This document shows positions 24,201-36,200 of a DNA stretch of 64,000 bases, one piece after another (positions within the stretch are counted from its first letter, which is position 1; every line of letters begins with the position of its first letter). Below the pieces are notes generated by a model that ran no database searches, had not been told where the DNA came from, and saw only the letters and a list, made by a program, of their open reading frames with translations. This DNA is from Symsagittifera roscoffensis (taxonomy: Eukaryota; Xenacoelomorpha; Acoela; Convolutidae): contig NC_087062.1 in the NCBI RefSeq assembly GCF_963678635.1, positions 80,045,200 through 80,109,199 of the forward strand, in the 5' to 3' direction. The position numbers and the translations under genes were made by a program.

Positions 24201-27200
24201 CCGAGAAGATGATGGCAAGATTGCGACGAAAGTATTGGTGGCCGACGATGAGAGCGGATTTTTGAAGAGCAGTCCACTTGTGTCTAAGCCGTGTAGTCCA
24301 CATGACAGAAAAGAAGAAGAAGCGGGCAGTGAAACTAGCTCCTTTTGACCCCGGGATCAGATTCAGCGCGGTGGCAGTAGGTATTTTGGGGCCAGTGACG
24401 ATGGCGACGAATACCAGAACGAATCATGTGCTTGTAATGACGGATCTAATCACAATGTACACAACTGCAGTTCCGTTTTCGTCATCGGATTCTGCTGACG
24501 TGGCTCATGAAAACATGGAAAATATGGTGCTGAAGTTCGGAGCTCCAGATGTGCTACATACAGTCAAGGTGGTAAATTGATCAAAAAAACTGCCGACTTT
24601 TGGGTGTTTACAAAACTCCGACACCTCCTATAAGCAAAAAGGTAATGGGCAGGAGGATAGAGACAACGCGGAGACGGCCGATGTTATTTCAAAATATTGT
24701 GCAGAGAGCCCAAGGACCTGGGCCAGGGCATTGCCGTGCATGAACTTTGTGTACAAAACGACAATCAGTCGGAAAACGAGAGCTACGCCGCTTAGAATGG
24801 TGCAAGGACAGAAGTACCAGTTTCCAATTGACCTGTTCTACGAAAAACCTCATGATAAAATGATTATCAAGGATAGTTTTCCCGAATGGCTAGACGAACA
24901 GTTCTGAGACGCACACAGCAGCGCAAGCGAAATACTCGGAACAAACCAGCGTCGACAAAAAAGCTATTACTGGAAAAAAACTCACGGGAACACTATGCGA
25001 GTGATAAAAATGTCTGGGTGTGCTCAAAAGAACCAAGGCGGGGCATTTTAGCTGAACACACGGCGCAAGGGAGATTGAAGCCAGAAGAGATGAAGAGCCC
25101 GCGAATCTCCCGATTGAAGCTGAAGGTAGACCTCCAGGAAAGCAGGACAGGCGACAGGTGTTGAGTTGGAGAGAAGCCCAGAACATACGAATGCGCGTCG
25201 GTCAAGCCGGACCTGTAGGGAACCTGTATAGTTTGGGGTTCACGAGATCTTTGAGTTAAAACTAGTTTTTCCAAAAATTTGTTACCCAGCTCATCCGTGC
25301 TTGTTTAATATCTAAGTGCGATCGCATCTCAGCGTGTTGCGTTACTATAAGCTTTTTTGAACAAATTGAATAGTAAATTACATAGCAGTCAAGCCCCCTG
25401 GTTAGGATTTTTGTTTAAAAAATGGCTTATTAGTCGAATCTGATTAAGCATAAAGGAACTGTCCGATGGGTCCGCAATCACGTTTTGGGAAAGGTATTAC
25501 GGAAACTAAGAAGATTTCTTATAAGATTAGGCATTAGCATGATGATTAAAATGTGGACTGGCTAATGGGAGCAACAGACAAAAGGGACTATCAAGCTAAG
25601 CAGTAAAGGTATTAGTGTTAATAGTGCGGTTGGCTATTCTGAACTGATTTTATGATAGGTTAAGCTTTAAGATAGGGTTCATTCAATTTAGTAGAATGAC
25701 GGTAATTTAATTTTTGTCACTAGTTTCGTTCGAGAGAAAAAAACACTAGAAGATAAGACTGTAGGATCGGTGATTAGTGATACAGTTTCGACAAAACAAG
25801 ATCTGAACCTAGAGTGTATTACCTTGTAACTTGAGTGCAGTAAAATAAGGCTAATAGTGAGCTCAGCGTAAGATTGATTATTCATTAACTTAAGCAGTAC
25901 AGCAAACAAACGGTAGATCTCAAAAAAGATCATGTTTGAAAGAATTCGTCACACCTATGTCAGAAAAAAGAAAAAAAAACAAAACCGGCGAAGTCGCACC
26001 CCCAAATCGAAACTAAGGAAGCTCAGGTTAAAAAACTCAGAGGAGCGGTACCAGAGATGATTTGATCAGGGCATACGAAAAACGGGACCCCTCAGACCCA
26101 TAGGGGCATGTGATAACGATCCCAGGAAGTGAAAATGGCCCTATTAGAACTCGGCAACTAGCAGCGGTATTGGGCACAAAGTTTAATTTGTTGTAGGCCT
26201 AGTTAAGGGAAGCTTAAATGTGGAACCCCAGACTCCAACGATACCCACTTACGGTTTTATGCCCTAAGTAAACAAATCCATCCCTAACTTCCCGAAGTCG
26301 TTTCTCAAATTCCAATGAACAAAGGCAGCTGAAACTGGGAGGGCTGATAGGTAATGGCATGATACATCTTGTGTTCTAAATCGAACCATTCGGAAGCTTC
26401 AAGCAGTTAAAAAAAAACCTTAGACCGGAAAAAGGCATTTTACGCAAAATAATGAGAGAGGGCATACTGATTTTATAGCGGCAATAGACATAAGAAACAA
26501 ACACCGAAAAAAGGCTTCTTGTGAGTAAAATGCATCTTGACTCTTTCAAATGTTACTAACCAATTCCAGGGAAAAGGGACAATGGACCTTAGAAATGGGA
26601 TAATTTGTGAATTATTGATGGGATATTCATGAAACTTGGTACTTAAGACCCCCATAGGGTTGTGATTCTATTTATGGAAATTTAACCCCGTGTGATCCCT
26701 GGGTGACGTTAAAATAACCTTTGGTCGTTTTGACCCTAAATTTGCATAGAAAACCCCGAGATTAGCACCGCATAGAGGCGTAATCCCTAGCCCCAACCCT
26801 TGGGGAATGAGAATTGGTCACCTTACTAATGACTGGGAGGAAACTTGTATATTTTGACCTGAAGTAGAAGCTGATGACCAAATAGCTCTTGCATTGATTG
26901 CAAGCTTGTAGTAGTAGAAATAATTCAAAGTGAAATTCGCAATTGTTGGGTTCAGCTTAGCAGGGCAAATGATCTATTGATAGCAATTTAATTTGACTAA
27001 AGAAAAACATTCCCAGAAAAACTTGATAGTATTAGGACTGCGGCATGAAAAATAGTTCTCCGAAAATGTATGACAGGGACGTTGAATTCACTTGGCTCCC
27101 AATAGGTGATTTTTCAGCTTATTGGACCCCTAATAGACAAATTACGTTCCACTGCGAGCTAGACGGTTGTGGTTGGGAAAGGGTTCAGATTCTGTACTGT

Positions 27201-30200
27201 ATTGTTTTGCTTGTCCCTTCCTTGTGCACTGCTCTTAACGCTGTCTCGTCTACTCAATACAATCGCAAGAATTTCCAATGGTAAACAAATTTAGATGAAT
27301 AAAATTCGTAAGGCTCTAAGTGGTTAGGATATAATCTAATAGTCAAATCAAAAGGAAAAGGTCCGTACCTTTTTAGATGCCTGAAATGGAACGGCTCCTC
27401 ATAAGAGTGGTCTCTCCGTGCCCCCGGGAGTTCGAATTGTGGACGGGATAACAAAAACAAAGACCTTGGGAGTGTCACTGAGTAAACATAGCATGGTTTA
27501 GAGGTTGAGTTGAACTCGAGGGCTGAAGTTCATGGAGGTCAGGAATTATTTAATAAGAATTGTCTGGCATTTGTTTGCTTGATCAAATTATGACACCTAC
27601 CGCATACCGGGTATCTACTAAGATTGATAAAAAAAATCAAACTCGGCGGACGTAATCAAAAATCTTGTTCGGTCGTGTGATTTAAGCGCATACCAGGACC
27701 GATAGGGATTGGTGTGACGTAACTAAAACTAAGACTTAATAAAGATAAAGAATCGGAGGGTACCGGAGGGTCTTTAAGACTCAGAAATATTCATTCCAAT
27801 TAGTGAAATAGTTTGTTTTTGGAGTAAGAGAACAAAGATAGCAGAAACATTTGATTGTTGGCTCTCATCAGAGTAGGAACAATGATTCTGAACCTGACGA
27901 AAAGATGAGTTAAGGTACCTCAAAGTAATAGTGATCCGTAGAGACACTATAAATTTTAGCAGGCCACACTGAGTATTTGTGTAGAATTACTGTGCGTTGA
28001 TTAGATAGGATTCTCTAGTGAGAGAGAGAATGAATTGTTTTGTGGAGTCAGTTGGAGGTTAAATTGCAATTAGACAATTACGCTAAAAAATCGCGGACCT
28101 TTTCCTTTTTATTTGATTATTAGATTATATCCTTACCTCTTGTAGCTTTCCGACTTCTTCGATTTTTTCGTTTCTCCGTATGAAACGGAAGTTTCTTTAA
28201 GACCAATGATATGTTATTTAATCCATTAACCAATTTCAAACCATTGCTCATTAAATACCAATGATACGATATCATTCATTACCTAAAGGAACACATCATT
28301 TAATAACGACCAGAGAAACTGATATCGATTAACCATCAATTTTGCTTTCCATGGTTTATAGTACCAGTATCAGATCAGGGGAGGAACTAAGATTTTCTTG
28401 AGTCGCCATCACGGCTCAGAAGAGTGGCGACTTCTTGTGTGCGTTGGTGAAGAAGGCTTTGAGCGACTTAAAAACAAAAGCCTGTGGTCGTTGGTAACAG
28501 CGCAATTTGATCAAGTTTGATATAAATTTGACCAAAGCATAGAATGGAGTTGAAAAATGAAGATAGTGTTCAGTTTGTCAGTTTTTTGAGGTTAATTAGC
28601 CAATAGCATAATCGAGTTAGATTTTCAAACTTTTTTTGTTGATGTGTCTGCGCCAAAAATTAGTAGATCCTCCTTCAAGTTAGAGCAGAGGTAAGCTTTT
28701 AGTATTCTCATGCTCAAAAAAGACCACTCAGTTGTGCAGATTGTCACGGGGAGGGCATCACCAACCTAGAGCAAAGGAAAAAGACTGGTACTGGGGCTTT
28801 GTGACACACCCAGGCCAGCTGTGAAGCTTCTGGCAAATCGCTGAACATATGGAAGTGCCCAAAGTCTTTTCCAACCTTCACATTCGCAGGGGAAGAAATC
28901 ATCATCTAGAAGCACTCGTTCGTAAGACCAGATCATCACAGTCTTCCTCTTTTGCATTCTGTTGAGCTTGCACACCTGGACACATGGAGATACTGCTCCA
29001 ATAAATCGTTCCTTTGGTTCGATGAGAATAAAGTCAATGAAGGGCAGGTAAACCGTCTGTCTGAAGCGGCCATAAGCTGATGATGCTCTGGGAGGTCTAT
29101 ATCTTCGAACCTCAATCTGAATATCATCCAGCTTTGCAGCGTCAGCTTGGACTTTTTTTAGGGGGGGGGGGGGGGGCGGACGCCCCTTCTCAGGAATTCG
29201 ATCCCCTGCCGATCCAAAGGGTCCCCCCTTTGTACTATTTTGAGACATCCATGTATGGTGACAGACCCTAAAAATTTTCTAAATGCGCCTTCGGCGCCAA
29301 TATATGCTTAATTTAAGGGGCAGCATTTTTTGGCAGGAGAATTTTTTGGTCAAAATTTTCTAAAAAGTGCCTAAAAAAGCCTTTCTTGGGCTATTTTTCA
29401 AAAGTTTGTTTGCGGCGCACAAAATTCGACCAAAACAGGGTCTTTTTACTGCTTTGGGAGAGCTCGAAAAATTAATTCGGTCGACCTAAAAAAAAAGTTG
29501 ACAAAATTTTCGAAATTTTTTGAAAATCCTCCCCCCTCGAAAAAATCCTAGATCCGCCCCTGATCCAAAGTAAATTTTGTTGATTCTGTCACCCACAATA
29601 ATAAATCTTTGGACAATTGGCAAGAAAGGCACAATAGACAAAATTGAGCGCAAATTTGACTAAAAAGACCGGTTTGAGGCCATTTTGATGATATTCCTTC
29701 AATTTGACATGCCCTATGTTATTATTAAGATCATTCATCCACGAGGGATGGGACCAACATACGAGCTGTACAGCTCATCACGGCGAACCGCTGTTGTGCC
29801 CCTGCTTAAGAACTACATGCAATTTTTTTGGTTATTTTTCTGGGCTGGGTAATGTTGCCTCACCCTCAAGCAACGAGCATGTTAAAATTCAAAATTTGGT
29901 AATACTATTTACTTAGTTTTGTAATAAATTTTCTGATTGTTTTTTGTTTTTTTTTGGGGGGGGTTGATGCAATCGAGAAAACCCGCAAGTCTTTCATTTT
30001 TTAGGTTATCGCCACTGCACCAACAGCGGCATCTGTATCCCCATAGGTTGGATCTGCAACGAGATAGTCAACTGCGGTGACGAGAGTGACGAATCAGACG
30101 AGCTACACAACTGTACCGATATCATAACGAACCGGATCATGGGGATGTTTTAGTTGATTTCATTTTCAATTGTACTTGAAAACGTATCGCAAAGAAGTGA

Positions 30201-33200
30201 GTTAATTAGTTTTTTTTCTGAAAAAATGGTTGAAGTTGCAACTTTTTGATTTCAACGAGCAAACTAAAGATTTTTTCTTCAGAATTCTGTCGTTTTCTCT
30301 GCAATTATTTTTTTTCATGTTTCTGTCGTTTTTTGCAACTAGTTAAGAGATAGGGTTGAAATTTTGAAAAATTTCAGATGAAACTATTTGGAAGAACTTA
30401 GCCGGGCCAAAGTTTGAAGAATCTTGTTTAGCAAACAAAAATACATTTTGAACTTAAGGGCTCAAATAAATTCTTTAGAAAGCGAATGAGCTTGACTTAC
30501 TTTTCCCGCCGACGAAGAAATACAGGCATATGAATTTAAAAAAGTTAATTGTTCCGGCTAAATTTTTATGAATAGTTTCGCTATGATGATTGAAAGCCAA
30601 CAAAATAACTGTTAGGACAAATATTTTGGAAAAATTACTACTCCAATCCATGCACAGAATCATTGCAAGGCTAAACTTTGCTTTTGGGAAATAAAGAGGA
30701 TTCCGCAACAAGGACGCTCCCTTTGTTCTTCTTTTGGTCTTTCATTTTCTTTGATCGTTCCGACAAAGTTTGAACATGTTCACAGTCTTGTCTCTGGAAT
30801 CCAGGAACATACAAACACAAAATTGTGCGCCTTTACAGTGCACAGTCTGGGTTCGTAATGACTTGCACTGGCAATGGAGTTGTCTCTAATTTTTTCAATG
30901 GAAGCTCCCAAGAACGTTTAAGGTCCTTGTCGTCAGAGCAGATATGAGCATTTTTCGACGCCGGACCAGGTTAGCTTTTCAATTTTTGTCCGTCGTTTTC
31001 CTGTAACATAAACTTTATGTCAAGTTCTTTAGTATTCGAAAGAAGTTTTTTTAAGCCCACAAATTCAAAGGTTTTTTTTATTGTTTGCAAGGAAGTTTCC
31101 GCAGCAAAAACATTCCTAAAGTTAGTTATGGTATTTTGGTTAGTTTTCAATCTCAAAGCAATATTTCCCAATTTTTGATCACAATAAGTGCTTCCGAAGG
31201 ATTCCATCTTGCTTTTGTGGATATTTCAATTTTAAATCTTAAGCAGTTGCAAAGAAAATGACAAACACAAAGAAAAAATTCGTTCACTTGCTCGTTGATT
31301 TCAAAAAAATGAAACTTCTATGTCCCGTGACTGTTTAGGATTGAACAGTTGACAAATGCTAGATGAAACTATTTGGAAGGACTCGGCCAGATTAAATTTT
31401 GAGAAATATAGTTTCGACTGCTTAAATTAGCCATTATATCCAAACTAGATTTAGAGGCGTTCTTGCTGTGGAAACATCTTCGCAAACAATATCAAGAATG
31501 TGTTTTATTGGTATCAAAATAATTTTTTGGGAAGTTTTCCTGGTTTACTGGCGTCGAAAAACGGCTAAAATTGGCGTCAAACAACGGCTAAAATTAAAGA
31601 ACGATTTCGCACTGAGGATCAAAATAAGTCAACAAAAAATCATTTCAGCAAAAATCTGGAAAAATAGCTGCTCCAATGAATAAACAGGATTCTCATTAGC
31701 AGTTACCTTGTTGCAAATTTTGTCCACCTTTCTAGTATAAGCACCAAAAAACCTTTACTATATTTTTCGTCAAAACAGATTTAAATTTTTCTAACTTCAG
31801 ATTTTGATAATCAATTCATGGTATAAAAAATTTTCAAAAAAACTTGAAACTTCATTGCTTGCTAGAAACAATCAAAATTTATGCAAATCAATTAAAACTG
31901 AATTAAGTTGAAGTTTTCAGGTGTTTCACGGATTGACTAGCGTGCTCAGAAATGTTTTGACTTCATTGCTTTACAACTCACTATAGAGTATCTTCATTCA
32001 AGAGTTATTTCTTATTGATTCGCAAATGCCTCAAGTTCTTCTGAATACTCCAATCACGCGCTGCAACTAATGAAACAACTCTCGAATGAAGATAATCTAC
32101 AGTGAAGATATGAAGATAATGAAGATAATCTACAAAGTCAATTGTAAAGCAATGACGTCAAAAAATTTCTGAGCATGCTAGTCAAACCGTGAAACGCCTG
32201 AAAATTTCAAAATAATTCAGTTTGAATTGATTCGCATACATTTTGATTGTTTCTAGCAAGCAATGAAATTTGAAAGTTTTTGAAAATATTTCATACCGTG
32301 AATTGATTATCAAAATCTGAAGTTCTTTTTTAAAAAACAAACATTCGATAGCTGAAACCTTTGCAATACCTGAAGTTATTTCATAGCGGAAAACAAATAG
32401 CAAAACTTTAAAAAATTTTTAAGTAAGCTATTTAACCTACCAGCTTTGAAACATTGACTTATAGCGTAAATTGGTTCTCAAAAATAATCAACCATATCTT
32501 CTAGCACTAGCAATTACTTCAAGTGGTAAAATATTTTTAAAAAAAATCAAATTAATATATTGCGTGAATTGGTTTACAAAATGATCTAGGGTTTTCAAAC
32601 CAAATTATTCAAGAGATAAAACTTCATGTTACATAATTTATGCCGGAGAGCAGATCAGTTCGCAAAAAAATAAAAATTTCTAGGTAAAGTACTTCAGCGA
32701 CAAAACTTTGGAATTTTTAAAATTCGCTTATAGAGAAAATTGCTTTCTAGAAAATTAAGAAATTTTCTATGCAAGCTAATGAAGCAAGGAAACTTATCGA
32801 AAAACATCAAGGTAATTCATCGAGAGAATACCGTCGCGAAATTTTGAAAACTTATAGCCAAGTTGTTTAAGCGTTGGAAATTGCAAAAGAATTTTGTTCA
32901 AATGAACTATGTCAAATCACTCAGCAAATTAGTTTCAAACTAGCTACTGAAGAGTCTTAACAGTGAAACATTTCAAAAACTTCATAAAACAAAGCGGTTT
33001 CAGAAAACTTTAAATTCTTTGAGCAAGTTTCTCAAGCAAAAATATTTTGTTTAAAAGCAAAGTTTTCCATCGAGCAAATCTGTTCGACAAGATTAAGTTT
33101 TTTGAGCAACAAGAAGCTAGACAATATTTTGAGCTATTTCATAGAAAAAATGAGAAAATACAACTAGATTATTTTACGTTAGTTTTTGTGAATAACACTC

Positions 33201-36200
33201 TTTGGAATTTTTGAGCTAGTTTATTGAGTAAATCGGTTCGCGAAAAATAAAAACGTTTCTTAGCAAGCAATTCAAGTGATTGAAGCTAGATTGTTATTTT
33301 ATAAAGCAAACCAGTTAGTCAAAATTTTTTGTTTACTAATTAAGCTATTCAAGCAACTAAACCTTAAAGTACTTCGAAGTTGTTTTCAACCGGTTTGCAC
33401 AAAAAATCCGTTTTCAACGAGTTAGAATAAAAAACGAGGCTAAGTTCCTTGTAAGCGCTGTTTTATAGAGATCAAGATAAAATGAAACTTAACTATATAA
33501 ATATATTTTTCAGAGAACCAATTATAATCCCAAGAAAACAGTTAAGTTAAGTTTCATTTAGTCTTGATCTCTATAAAGCAGCGCTTTTACGGGGCTTGAT
33601 TAAAAAAACAAATAATTAAATCTAATAAGTGCGATTTTTGTTTTTTTTTCTTCGACAAAAACAAAAAAAATGTGATTACTTTCATTGCTTTGAAAAAACT
33701 ATATATTTTTTTTCAATCCCACAGCACGCCGTCAATAGGCTCCAGTATCGTTTATGAAAAAAGGTAGCAAACGGCTTCCCGCAGAAGGTCTCGAAACCTA
33801 ATTTACCGATGCAACTGATAATGCTACAACTTTTTTGCGTTTACTAGCTTTGCATATTCACGGCTTTCCGTAAACATTTTCTCGCTATTCTGTTCAAATG
33901 CGTGAAACAACAATTTAAAGTTTAATGATTATTAAAGCTATTGAGGTTTTGAAACGCGTTATTCGATCATCATTCGAAAATTCTGTGATGTGCCAGAGGA
34001 CAATTTAGGGGTTTTCATGGTGGTTGAAGATTTTTTGTGTGCTATCGTATAAAAAGAGAAGGTAATTAAGTACCTGTTTAGGGCTAAATTTTGCAGGACC
34101 AAATGATTTTCACTAGCAAATTAATCTGCCATAACCATTTTTTTGTTCTAACACGTTGAAAACGGCTCAGAAAACACTGAATCAATTCAACCTGAAGTAA
34201 CTCGACTTTTTTCAGGTGTTTCGCGGTTTGAATGGCGTGCTCCGAAAATTTTAGACTTCATTGCTTCGCAACTCACTATAAAAGATCTTCATTCAAAAGT
34301 TGTTTCAATAAATTCAGCGCGTGATTGTTCTGCACAGAAAAATATGAGGATTTTCCGAATCGATATCAAATAACTCTAACAACTTCTATAGTTTCATTGC
34401 TTGAATAGTTTGCTCAGAACTTTTAATTTTTTTTTGCCAAACGATTGAATAATGGAGAAGGGCTGGCTAGTTTTTTTGAACTGCCAATTTTTGCTTGTTA
34501 TAATCAACCCTCAAGAAAACATCAATCTTTTTTTGTAGTTGGAAAATTGACTAAAAATTAGCGATCCGGGTACCTTTTTATTCGGATCAGGGATGATGCC
34601 CTCTTGTCATTTTCACACAAAATTCTTGTTCATACTTTCTTCTAGATTAGGAAAAATATAGTCTAGAAAATCAACAAAAAGTTATGCTCAAAATTTGAAA
34701 TAATTGTTATAAGTTTTTCCACTTCGTAAGTATTTAAAATGAAAACAATCAAAAACACCCCTTCTGCAGAGAAGGGATTTGCCGGCTTCATTGGAGAAGA
34801 AGCAGAAAATATTTGTATGAAAGGCTATTTTATGTGCCCTGATGATGAACAGTGTGCGATAGCATGTGATGGCATTCCCGAATGCATTACTGGAGGTAAG
34901 AAATGCAAACCTGATTTGTTTTAATACTGCTACCGGTTTCCAGCCATGCTAACCGGTTCCAGCTGTGCTAAAATAATGGTTTTATTATAATTCCTAATGT
35001 TCTTTTAAATTCTGCTGAAAAAATCTTGGTAAATCTATTAATATAATTTCACGGCAAAACCATTGTATTGTCGCTCTGCCCGAGAAACTGAGTTCGAATC
35101 CCGAGCTATCAGCAAACCATGCAAACTTCAAGTTTAAGGCACATATAGCCGAATCCTAAATTCTCATAAGAGTAGTTACCTAACTGAAAAGCATGCGGTA
35201 ATTTGTTGTCGAGGGTTTGAACTGATGAAGTTTTTTTTTTAAAATGAGGTCGCAAAAAGTTGAGCTGATATGATTTTTCCAGATTTTGACGAACGAAAAG
35301 AGGCTGGGTGCGAGGTCAATTCATGCAACGAAAAATTATTAGCGACAGACCAACCTCAGAAATTGACTTCCAAAAATTACCCCTCAGAATACCCTAATTC
35401 GCTGAACTGTGTAGTGTCAATTGAATCTGAAAACCCTGACAATCTTATTCAAATAACTTTCGATGATCTGGACTTAGAGGGAACTTTGGAGGGAAGTTGT
35501 CACGACTATCTTGAATTTTTTGACGGAGCTTCAACACAATCAACTCGCAGAGTAGTAATGAAATCGCTCAAAGTTTGTGGCCGAGAAATAAAAGATCTCG
35601 AACCTTTTCGTTCAAGTGGATCTAAATTGACTGTTAAGTTCTCATCTGACACAACTGTGAACAAAAAAGGCTTTATGCTAAGCTACGTAAGTGTGCCAAA
35701 AAAGACAAAAAGACACGTCGAAAATGAACTAAAAATGGTTCAAATGGCCGATGAAGAGTCAAACATAATTAATCAAATTGAATTCAATGGAAAGAATCGA
35801 ATTCTCAAAGGCGAGACCTCCAAAATAGTTGAAAATTACAAACTAGGAAAAAACTCATACAAACGTCAAAAACGAGCCGACTACAATTTGAACAGTGTTA
35901 CCGATAGTACTAATGACTACAAAGACTCCACTGATAATGATAATGAAACCGATAGTGATTATGGTACGGTCAGTGGTTCCGATTATACTGATGACTACGA
36001 TTACAGTAGTTACGATTACGATTTCGAGAATGATCGCTTTTACCAATACGATCACACTGATTTTTTCAGCTTATACAAAGCGTCAGTTCTGTCTGATTAT
36101 TCTGATTTCAAAAGAGCGGCCTACTTTTTTCAAAGTATTGTGCGCCCAAATGGCAATCAGGGATTACTCAAACTTCAAGCTCACCCTTCTGACCAAAATA

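Larger units (their letters stand above)
20555..27576 (+). mobile_element. Old, decayed LTR retrotransposon with gag, protease and integrase remnants
   Basis: Long direct repeats of about 1.1 kb (left) and 1.8 kb (right) flank plus-strand remains of gag (21836-23000), protease (23139-23462) and integrase (24053-24580). Between protease and integrase there is only about 0.6 kb, with no recognisable reverse transcriptase or RNase H, so a large deletion is likely. The gag-protease-integrase order is that of Ty3/gypsy elements. LTR identity is roughly 75-80 percent by eye, so the insertion is old. It lies inside intron 1 of the channel gene, in the same orientation. Confidence 0.75.
15815..30004 (+). 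other. Intron 1 of the channel gene (14.2 kb)
   Basis: It runs from GTTAGT at 15815 to CATTTTTTAG ending at 30004. Phase 1 is conserved and the join rebuilds a single LDLa Cys pattern, which supports the link over this distance. The intron carries a small MITE-like element, a G-rich island, a short tandem duplication and an old LTR retrotransposon. Confidence 0.7.
30197..34769 (+). other. Intron 2 of the channel gene, containing fold-back sequences
   Basis: AT-rich, with no supported exon. It contains two hairpin-forming elements and a single-arm copy, listed separately. Short frames on either strand look incidental. Confidence 0.5.

Noticed and set aside
35855-36055. Ile/Val-rich minus-strand frame resembling a membrane protein
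   Set aside because: It is the antisense of the Asp/Tyr/Ser-rich linker codons in channel exon 4, which automatically read as Ile and Val.
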